Assembly: GCA_039679805.1 (NCBI GenBank)
Contig: JBDKUD010000399.1
Span: forward strand, 1-7,411
Length of the DNA: 7,411 nt
From: JBDKUD01 sp039679805
Lineage (GTDB): Bacteria > Bacillota > Syntrophomonadia > Syntrophomonadales > Syntrophomonadaceae
Direction: 5' to 3'
The notes under the pieces are model-generated. The model did no database searches. It was given only the letters and a program-made list of their open reading frames with translations, and had not been told where the DNA came from. Position 1 is the stretch's first letter, and each line of letters begins with the position of its first letter. The position numbers were made by a program, and so were the translations under genes. Below are positions 1-4,626 of the stretch, piece after piece.

Positions 1-166
1 CCTCATCGTAATTTACGGTTTTCTGCAAATCATCTTCAATTCCTGCCGGACATAAGTCCAAATACAATTTAAGATCAACTATGAATTTTTGAGCCTTCTC
101 TTTTTCCTGTGGCAAGACTCCGTGACAACCTTTAAAAATCAGGCCTTTGACCCGTATTTTATCCAT
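1..166 (-). CDS. folB: Dihydroneopterin aldolase, N-terminal part (runs off the window edge)
   Basis: FolB converts 7,8-dihydroneopterin to 6-hydroxymethyl-7,8-dihydropterin plus glycolaldehyde, in the cytoplasm, two steps before FolP in folate synthesis. I translated this frame by hand; 55 residues are visible and begin MDKIRVKGLIFKG. The pattern G-x-x-F-x-G-x-HGV-(x)3-E-(x)4-Q-x-F-x-VD (residues 8-31) and VNYDE near residue 51 are typical of FolB. E21 corresponds to the family's catalytic glutamate and Y53 to the pterin-stacking tyrosine. The usual Tyr before HG is Cys14. The ATG at 166 overlaps the folP stop codon by 8 bases (ATGGATAA), so translation is probably coupled; only a weak GGGA lies just upstream. 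The C-terminal half, with the catalytic lysine, is outside the window, and a fusion to FolK cannot be excluded. Confidence 0.9.
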   Translation of the reverse strand, partial: MDKIRVKGLIFKGCHGVLPQEKEKAQKFIVDLKLYLDLCPAGIEDDLQKTVNYDE

Positions 167-1352
167 TTTCCCGCATCAACGCATCCGTCATTTGGACCAA
201 CTGTCGGCTGGCTATTACATCGTGTACTCTGACGATATCAGCACCATTCATAATAGCCATTACTACAGTCGCCAGGCTGCCTTCCAATCTATCATGAACT
301 TCTAAATTAAGTGTTTGACCGATAAACGATTTTCGTGAGGTCCCTACCAGAACAGGTTTCCCCAGGCTCTTAAATTCTGCCAGGCGCTTTATTATTAAAA
401 GGTTTTGCGCGGCAGTTGGAACAAAACCAATCCCGGGATCAATAATGAGCTGGTCTTCATTTACACCAGCTTTAACTGCCATTTCCAAGGATTGTCTTAA
501 CTCTGCAATAATATCCGCAATGAAATCCTGGTAAGGCTTACCGGTATTTAATTGCATGCGATTATGCATTAGTATGGCTGGTGCCCTGTATGCACTCAAT
601 ACATTAACCAATTCAGGATCAAGTTGTAAGGCGCCAATATCATTAATTATATCAGCCCCGGCCTCCAAAGCCACCCGGGCTACCTCAGCACGGAAGGTAT
701 CAACTGATATTACTATGTCTTCGTACTTCAATCTCTCTATCACTGGCAAAATACGCCTTATTTCTTCATCTGCCGACGCCATTATTGAATTTGGGCGGGA
801 TGAGGCGCCTCCTATATCAATAATATCTGCCCCTTCTTCCTTCATTTCCATGGCATGTCTTACTGCTAAATCCACATCAAAGTACCTTCCTCCGTCGGAA
901 AAGGAGTCAGGTGTTATATTTAAAATTCCCATTATCATAGTCCGGGAACCTAATTCCATCTCTCTATTATTGGACAGTTTTATGGTCGTTAAATGCGGCT
1001 CCAGGTTTTTCAAAATAAATTCAATCTCTCCAGCCAGTTCTTTAAGCCCAAATGGCTGCAGCCGCAGCTTCTTTGTTAACAACCGGTAGTGTTTGAGATT
1101 TCCCATTAATAATACATCAGTAAACCCTTCACCATTCAGGGTATCCCGAGCTACTGCCGCTTCCCCGCCTTTAGAGAGCATCTCCTGTTTGAGTAAATTA
1201 GCAGCTTTACAGGATATTCCCTTTAATTTTATGCACCTGAATACCGCTTTAGGTATCATATATTCCAAACCTAGCGGATCTGCCCCTATTTCGTTTAGTA
1301 ATGCCCGGGCTTCCTGCTGATTGGTGATAAGTACGGCATGATGACCTTGCAT
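159..1352 (-). CDS. folP: Dihydropteroate synthase, long form with N-terminal extension
   Basis: FolP condenses 6-hydroxymethyl-dihydropterin diphosphate with p-aminobenzoate to give dihydropteroate; it is the sulfonamide target. The 397-residue protein has a DHPS TIM barrel at about 136-397, preceded by about 130 residues absent from the roughly 280-residue classical enzymes. From memory, such long forms are common in Clostridia. Core motifs are present: NITPDSFSDGG (145-155), SVDTF with D218, INDIG with N237, DPGIGF with D305, GTSRKSFIG with K341, and VRVHD with R375 and H377. Two loops are unusual: DIGGASSRPN (179-188) where DIGGESTRPG is common, and GFVPT (309-313) where GFGKT is common; MHNR replaces MHMR. 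The NITPDSFSDGG motif argues against a corrinoid-protein methyltransferase of the same fold. The ATG is supported by AAGGGAG at 1358-1364, 5 bases upstream. It overlaps folB by 8 bases. Confidence 0.95.
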   Translation of the reverse strand: MQGHHAVLITNQQEARALLNEIGADPLGLEYMIPKAVFRCIKLKGISCKAANLLKQEMLSKGGEAAVARDTLNGEGFTDVLLMGNLKHYRLLTKKLRLQPFGLKELAGEIEFILKNLEPHLTTIKLSNNREMELGSRTMIMGILNITPDSFSDGGRYFDVDLAVRHAMEMKEEGADIIDIGGASSRPNSIMASADEEIRRILPVIERLKYEDIVISVDTFRAEVARVALEAGADIINDIGALQLDPELVNVLSAYRAPAILMHNRMQLNTGKPYQDFIADIIAELRQSLEMAVKAGVNEDQLIIDPGIGFVPTAAQNLLIIKRLAEFKSLGKPVLVGTSRKSFIGQTLNLEVHDRLEGSLATVVMAIMNGADIVRVHDVIASRQLVQMTDALMRENG

Positions 1353-1363
1353 AGCTACTCCCT

Positions 1364-1375
1364 TCGCTTCGCTCG
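1364..1375. repeat. Copy of the TCGCTTCGCTCG word abutting the folP ribosome binding site
   Basis: The 12 bases TCGCTTCGCTCG are identical to 3957-3968 in the inverted-repeat element before fhs, and 11 of them recur in inverted orientation at 4110-4120. On the folP-sense strand the word reads CGAGCGAAGCGA and overlaps by one base the AAGGGAG that serves as the folP Shine-Dalgarno sequence. Three copies in 7.4 kb, all non-coding and two beside ribosome binding sites, suggest a dispersed genomic repeat. Confidence 0.6.
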
Positions 1376-1440
1376 TTAATTATCAATTGTGAATTTTGAA
1401 TTATGAATTTAGGTAGGGAAAGTTCCTTTCTCTTTTTATT

Positions 1441-1469
1441 TTTGTAGAGAATTTTAGCCAGGGTATCAA
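1441..1469 (-). promoter_or_regulatory. Possible sigma-A promoter for folP-folB
   Basis: On the minus strand, TTGATA (1464-1469) and TACAAA (1441-1446) are separated by 17 bases. The first box matches the TTGACA consensus at 5 of 6 positions and the second matches TATAAT at 4 of 6. Transcription would start near 1434, leaving a leader of about 80 bases containing one arm of the heptad repeat. The region is AT-rich, so chance matches are likely; read-through from the HD gene promoter is the alternative. Confidence 0.3.
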
Positions 1470-1498
1470 CTGCCAAGGGAATAGATTATCAGATGATA

Positions 1499-1524
1499 GT
1501 AGCGGAGAATTAATTCTCCGCTAC
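1499..1524. repeat. Perfect 26-bp palindrome between the HD gene and folP
   Basis: The sequence starts with GTAGCGGAGAATT and the next 13 bases are its exact reverse complement, with no spacer. As RNA it would form a stem of about 11 pairs with a TTAA loop. A second small inverted repeat, TATCA-GA-TGATA at 1487-1498, directly adjoins it. Neither strand has a T-run after the stem, so it does not look like an intrinsic terminator. A dimeric regulator site, an RNA-stabilising hairpin, or the core of the surrounding repeat element are all possible. Confidence 0.7.
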
Positions 1525-1600
1525 AGTCCTCCATTTAATAATTGAGAAATCCTAATTTTCCTTCCTTAATTCCTAATTCAAAATTCCTAATTCATAATTC

Positions 1601-2125
1601 TTAGTACTCCAACCCCGCTGTACCTAAATCTTTGCTCTTTGCTTTAGGACATTTATTCAGGAATTCACATTGACTGCAAACCCGGGACAGATTATCCGCC
1701 CGGTGAAGCCTTTCCCCCAGGAAACTCATATCCCGGCTGATATTACGGTGTTCGTAAACAGCCCGGCAAATATGTTCGATCTCATTGGCGTTAAAAAAAG
1801 CCCGAGGAAGTATTTCCCTGGCCAGTCGAGCACCAAATGCAGCATGATCAATCCCGGCCTTATATTCTTTCCATTTTCCAATATCATGCAGCAGCCCGGC
1901 ACAATATATAACTTCCTTGGCCGCCAGCTTGCCGCTAAGACCGCTTTCTTTTACGAAGTAGTTCAAATCATTGTGTTCCAGCACAAGAATATAAGCTATT
2001 CTGGCCACATCTATATGATGGCGTAAATCATGCTGACAAAACTTGATTTCCATTTCTTCACTAACATTACGGTTAATATAATCATTGTAGAGATTATCTC
2101 TTAGCAGCAATTCTACTCTCTTCAA
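1601..2125 (-). CDS. HD-domain metal-dependent hydrolase in folate gene cluster, C-terminal Cys motif
   Basis: A 174-residue cytoplasmic protein of the HD superfamily, without signal peptide or membrane segments. In order, the candidate metal ligands are H36 (in RHHIDVARIAY), H80-D81 (LLHDIGKW), H94 (DHAAFGA), H126 (EHRN) and D144 (HRADNLSR). This H-HD-H-H-D set is typical of HD proteins with a two-metal centre, usually phosphohydrolases. A C-terminal CSQCEFLNKC motif (C150, C153, C159) may bind another metal. I recall similar small HD proteins near fol genes in clostridia, but the substrate is unknown to me. Placement between fhs and folP suggests a folate-related role. I chose the TTG at 2125 because GAGGTG lies 6 bases upstream; the in-frame TTG at 2143 would add 6 residues and has no such site. 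The stop codon abuts the heptad repeat. HD fold is near certain; function is open. Confidence 0.88.
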   Translation of the reverse strand: MKRVELLLRDNLYNDYINRNVSEEMEIKFCQHDLRHHIDVARIAYILVLEHNDLNYFVKESGLSGKLAAKEVIYCAGLLHDIGKWKEYKAGIDHAAFGARLAREILPRAFFNANEIEHICRAVYEHRNISRDMSFLGERLHRADNLSRVCSQCEFLNKCPKAKSKDLGTAGLEY

Positions 2126-2131
2126 GATTTT

Positions 2132-2137
2132 CACCTC
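2132..2137 (-). promoter_or_regulatory. Ribosome binding site that sets the HD gene start
   Basis: On the minus strand GAGGTG is followed by a 6-base spacer (AAAATC) and TTG at 2125. No comparable site precedes the upstream in-frame TTG (2143) or GTG (2134). The GTG at 2134 is itself inside this ribosome binding site. Confidence 0.6.
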
Positions 2138-2179
2138 GTACAAAAGTTTATTAGATATCTGCTGGTTTTTATGGTACTC

Positions 2180-2206
2180 ATTATATCAACTGTACTGCAC
2201 TGTTAA
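2180..2206 (-). promoter_or_regulatory. Probable extended -10 promoter for the HD gene
   Basis: On the minus strand, TGATATAAT (2180-2188) is a perfect extended -10 element, TGN plus TATAAT. TTAACA at 2201-2206 matches the -35 consensus at 5 of 6 positions, but the spacer is only 15 bases, so the extended -10 probably dominates. Transcription would start near 2173, about 48 bases before the TTG start. The promoter sits in the 126-bp gap after fhs and would let the HD gene and folate genes be expressed independently of fhs. Confidence 0.55.
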
Positions 2207-2251
2207 TATTATCTATATTAAACAGCGCTGGTAAAAATCCTTTATGTTAAC

Positions 2252-3919
2252 CTAAAATAAGCCGTAAATTTTTCCTTTTTCGTCAATATCAATATCAAAA
2301 GCAGCCGGATTTCGAGGAAGTCCGGGCATAGTAAGAATATTACCCATCAGAGCTACCACAAAACCGGCTCCGGCTGATAGTCTGACATCTCTTACCGTTA
2401 CCCCAAATCCTTCCGGACGCCCCAACAGTTTTGGATCATCGCTTAAGGAATATTGAGTTTTGGCTACACACACAGGTAAATCACCATAGCCCATAGCTTC
2501 GTATCGGGCAATGGCATCTTCCGCAGGTTTATCGTAAGTTACTTCCTGTGCCCCATAAATCCGGGTAGCAATTGCTTTTAATTTATCTTTAATACTCTGC
2601 TGTAAACCATAAATAGGAGCAAAGGAATTAGGTTTTGAACAAGCTTTAATTACTTTGTCACCCAGTTCCAGACCACCCGCTCCACCGTCAGCCCATATGG
2701 TAGATAGTGCAACTTCAACTCCCAGAGCGTTGCAGCGCTCGCGCACCAGGTTAATTTCGGCTTCAGTGTCGGTCGGGAACTGGTTAATGGCTACTACCAA
2801 AGGCACATTATATAACTGCATATTTTCAATATGTTTATCCAAGTTGGCCATTCCTCGATCTAAGTTTTGAAGATCCTCACGGGCCAGGTCATTCTTGGCC
2901 GACCCTCCATGCATCTTAAGGGCTCTTATGGAAGCTACCAGGACTATGGCATCAGGCCCTTTCCCCAATACCCGGCACTTCAGATCCAGGAACTTCTCAG
3001 CTCCAAGGTCAGCACCAAAGCCGGCTTCCGTAATCAGGTAATCTCCCATTTTAAGGCCCATTCTGGTAGCAATAACCGATGAACAACCATGAGCAATATT
3101 AGCAAATGGCCCTCCGTGAACCAGAACCGGGGTATTTTCAAGAGTTTGTACCAGGTTAGGTTTAATCGCATCTTTCATGAGTACGGTCATAGATCCCACT
3201 GCCTGTACATCTTGAGCAGTAATAGGTTCACCCTTGTCATTATAGGCTACGATTATTTTCTTAAAGCGTTCTTTTAGATCCATGAGATTATCGGCCAAAC
3301 ACAATGCCGCCATAATCTCGGAAGCTACAGTAATATCAAAACGGGTTTCCAAGGGGATCCCATGGGCTTTTCCTCCCATTCCAATTACCATATTGCGCAA
3401 AAATCTATCATTCAAATCTACTACCCGGGGCCATTGAATACGGGCAGGATCTATGTGCAATGGATTTTGGAAATAATAAGAATTATCCACCAAATCAGCC
3501 AGCAAATTATGGGTCATGGAAATAGCGTGAATGTCTCCGGTAAAATGAAGGTTAATATCCTCCATAGGAATGACCTGGGAATAGCCACCCCCGGTTGCAC
3601 CACCCTTTAATCCGAAACATGGTCCCATTGAGGGTTCACGCAGAGCTATCAGCGCGTTCTTTCCCATCTGGTTAAGTGCCTGCCCCAGGCCAATACTAAC
3701 AGTAGTTTTGCCTTCTCCGGCAGGAGTTGGAGTAATAGCAGTAACCAGAACCAGTTTCCCATCAGGCTCATCTTTCAAGCGCTCTAATAAATCAAGAGAA
3801 ACTTTAGCCTTATATCTCCCATATAACTCAAGTTCATTTTCTTTTATACCTGCGCGGGCAGCAATTTTCTCAATCGGCTCCATCTTTGCCTCTTGGGCAA
3901 TTTCTACATCAGCTTTCAC
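2252..3919 (-). CDS. fhs: Formate-tetrahydrofolate ligase (formyl-THF synthetase)
   Basis: This cytoplasmic enzyme joins formate to tetrahydrofolate with ATP hydrolysis to make 10-formyl-THF, which feeds purine and formyl-methionine synthesis and, in acetogens and many syntrophs, the methyl branch of the Wood-Ljungdahl pathway. The 555-residue length matches the family (about 555-560). Diagnostic stretches are the ATP-binding TPTPAGEGKTT (63-73), REPSMGPCFGLKGGATGGG (94-112), MEDINLHFTGD (119-129), VHGGPFANIAHGCS (267-280) and the C-terminal MPGLPRNPAA. The start is the GTG at 3919, giving MKADVEIAQEAKM, which fits the usual family N-terminus; GAGGAGG lies 8 bases upstream. An in-frame ATG at 3973 exists, but its 18 extra residues are encoded partly by a repeat. 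The 224-bp gap to ndk is mostly that repeat, so read-through from ndk or a promoter inside it are both possible. No intrinsic terminator follows. Confidence 0.98.
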   Translation of the reverse strand: MKADVEIAQEAKMEPIEKIAARAGIKENELELYGRYKAKVSLDLLERLKDEPDGKLVLVTAITPTPAGEGKTTVSIGLGQALNQMGKNALIALREPSMGPCFGLKGGATGGGYSQVIPMEDINLHFTGDIHAISMTHNLLADLVDNSYYFQNPLHIDPARIQWPRVVDLNDRFLRNMVIGMGGKAHGIPLETRFDITVASEIMAALCLADNLMDLKERFKKIIVAYNDKGEPITAQDVQAVGSMTVLMKDAIKPNLVQTLENTPVLVHGGPFANIAHGCSSVIATRMGLKMGDYLITEAGFGADLGAEKFLDLKCRVLGKGPDAIVLVASIRALKMHGGSAKNDLAREDLQNLDRGMANLDKHIENMQLYNVPLVVAINQFPTDTEAEINLVRERCNALGVEVALSTIWADGGAGGLELGDKVIKACSKPNSFAPIYGLQQSIKDKLKAIATRIYGAQEVTYDKPAEDAIARYEAMGYGDLPVCVAKTQYSLSDDPKLLGRPEGFGVTVRDVRLSAGAGFVVALMGNILTMPGLPRNPAAFDIDIDEKGKIYGLF

Positions 3920-3927
3920 GTCTGTTT

Positions 3928-3934
3928 CCTCCTC
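3928..3934 (-). promoter_or_regulatory. Strong ribosome binding site fixing the fhs GTG start
   Basis: On the minus strand GAGGAGG is followed by 8 bases (AAACAGAC) and GTG at 3919. It lies inside the longer open frame that begins at 3973, which shows that the longer start is an artefact. Confidence 0.85.
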
Positions 3935-3947
3935 TATAACATAACTA

Positions 3948-4129
3948 AACGCGGACTCGCTTCGCTCGCACACTGATTTTATATAATTAACGCGGATCTT
4001 CTAAAATATTTAAATTGCACAAGCTTGGCAGGTACGAAGATGAACTGCTTAGCACCAATATCAATTATATTATTAAAAAAACCGCGTTAATCATAAATCA
4101 TCTGCGTATGAGCGAAGCGAATCCGCGTT
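3948..4129. repeat. 182-bp inverted-repeat element (MITE-like) between ndk and fhs
   Basis: Left arm 3948-3995 and the reverse complement of right arm 4082-4129 are both 48 bases and align without gaps at 39 of 48 positions. The outer 20 bases differ only once (AACGCGGAC versus AACGCGGAT, then TCGCTTCGCTC), and the inner ends (TTAACGCGG) are identical. Each arm begins and ends with AACGCGG. The 86-base interior is AT-rich and has no coding potential. I see no clear target-site duplication and no transposase gene. As RNA on the fhs-sense strand it would fold into a long imperfect hairpin. From memory, words of the ATCCGCGTT/ATCTGCGTT type are widespread intergenic repeats in bacteria. A possible but weak -10 (TATAAA on the minus strand, 3978-3983) lies inside the left arm. 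Confidence 0.75.
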
Positions 4130-4143
4130 GAATTTCCTAAATA

Positions 4144-4560
4144 TTAACTCAGTAATTCTTCCGGTTTGAAGAACAGGTTTATCTCTCTCTCCGCCGAAGC
4201 AGGAGAATCTGAGCCATGTATAATATTTTCCGACATAGTAATTGCCATATCTCCCCGGATAGTTCCTGGTGCTGCTTCCTGGGGATTGGTCTTGCCCATC
4301 ATTGTTCTCATGGCACTAATAACATTTTCTCCCTCCCAGACCATGGCCAGTACCGGTCCAGAGGTAATAAAGTCAACTAACTCTCCAAAAAATGGCTTAT
4401 CCTTGTGTTCCGCATAATGCTTTCCCGCCAGTTCCTCACTGATTACCATCAGCTTCATTCCCACCGGCCGATATCCCTTTAGTTCAATTCTCTTAACAAT
4501 CTCTCCAGCCAACCTTCTCTTCATGCCATCAGGTTTAATCATTGTAAAAGTTCTTTCCAC
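4144..4560 (-). CDS. ndk: Nucleoside diphosphate kinase
   Basis: Ndk moves the terminal phosphate from ATP to other (deoxy)nucleoside diphosphates through a phosphohistidine intermediate, balancing NTP and dNTP pools in the cytoplasm. The catalytic signature ENIIHGSDSPASAEREI carries the active-site H115. Other conserved nucleotide-site residues are visible: K9 in MIKPDG, R85, T91, R102 and N112. At 138 residues it is slightly shorter than the 149-155 of many homologues, ending soon after FFKPEEL; it appears complete. The start is the GTG at 4560, with GGAGG at 4568-4572 and a 7-base spacer. It follows ftsH by 66 bases, in which I see no convincing promoter, so co-transcription with ftsH is likely. 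A small hairpin sits directly after the ftsH stop (4612-4626), without a T-run. Confidence 0.97.
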   Translation of the reverse strand: MERTFTMIKPDGMKRRLAGEIVKRIELKGYRPVGMKLMVISEELAGKHYAEHKDKPFFGELVDFITSGPVLAMVWEGENVISAMRTMMGKTNPQEAAPGTIRGDMAITMSENIIHGSDSPASAEREINLFFKPEELLS

Positions 4561-4626
4561 AAACTTACCTCCAATAGTGTAATAAATTCTAGTATTATTC
4601 TATCCTCACACGGTACATTTTGTACC

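Larger units (their letters stand above)
1378..1602. repeat. Inverted AATT-heptad arrays filling the gap between the HD gene and folP
   Basis: This covers nearly all of the 248-bp gap before folP. On the left, five 7-bp units beginning AATT run from 1378 to 1412 (AATTATC, AATTGTG, AATTTTG, AATTATG, AATTTAG). On the right, five AATTCNN units run from 1568 to 1602, ending inside the HD gene's stop codon. The two arrays are inverted: 1391-1421 matches the reverse complement of 1556-1586 at 27 of 31 positions, with weaker similarity continuing outward. Between the arms are a perfect 26-bp palindrome and a possible promoter. The layout resembles a small non-autonomous mobile element (MITE-like), but I see no clear target duplication and no transposase. 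Transcribed from the minus strand, the arms could pair into a long imperfect hairpin. Confidence 0.6.

Noticed and set aside
556..1089. 177-codon open frame on the plus strand
   Set aside because: It is antisense to the conserved DHPS barrel of folP, and its translation resembles no protein family I know.
1416..1444. Terminator-like stem GGGAAAG/CTTTCTC followed by a T-rich run on the plus strand
   Set aside because: The stem is weak with a 3-base loop, it points against every gene in the window, and no plus-strand gene precedes it.
1249..1476. 75-codon minus-strand frame overlapping the folP start
   Set aside because: It is made of repeat sequence plus an out-of-frame part of folP; no ribosome binding site or family resemblance supports it.
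1378..1602. CRISPR array
   Set aside because: The repeat units are only 7 bases with no spacers, and the two arrays are inverted to each other.
2225..2245. CAGCGCTG palindrome followed by TTTAAT after the fhs stop, as an fhs terminator
   Set aside because: The four-base arms have no loop and the tail is not a T-run, so it cannot form a credible terminator.
4082..4129. Transcription terminator for ndk at the TTTTTTT run on the minus strand
   Set aside because: The bases before the T-run (AACGCGG) pair with a segment downstream of it, not with one upstream, so no stem directly precedes the run.
3920..4143. Tetrahydrofolate riboswitch upstream of fhs
   Set aside because: The gap has superficially similar words (CGCGTTAA, CGAAGCGAG), but I cannot lay them out as the conserved riboswitch pairings and core. 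They belong to the inverted-repeat arms. A covariance-model search would settle it.
4612..4626. GGTACA-TGTACC hairpin just after the ftsH stop codon
   Set aside because: The stem is only six pairs and is not followed by a T-run on the minus strand, so it does not qualify as an intrinsic terminator; it may still affect mRNA stability.
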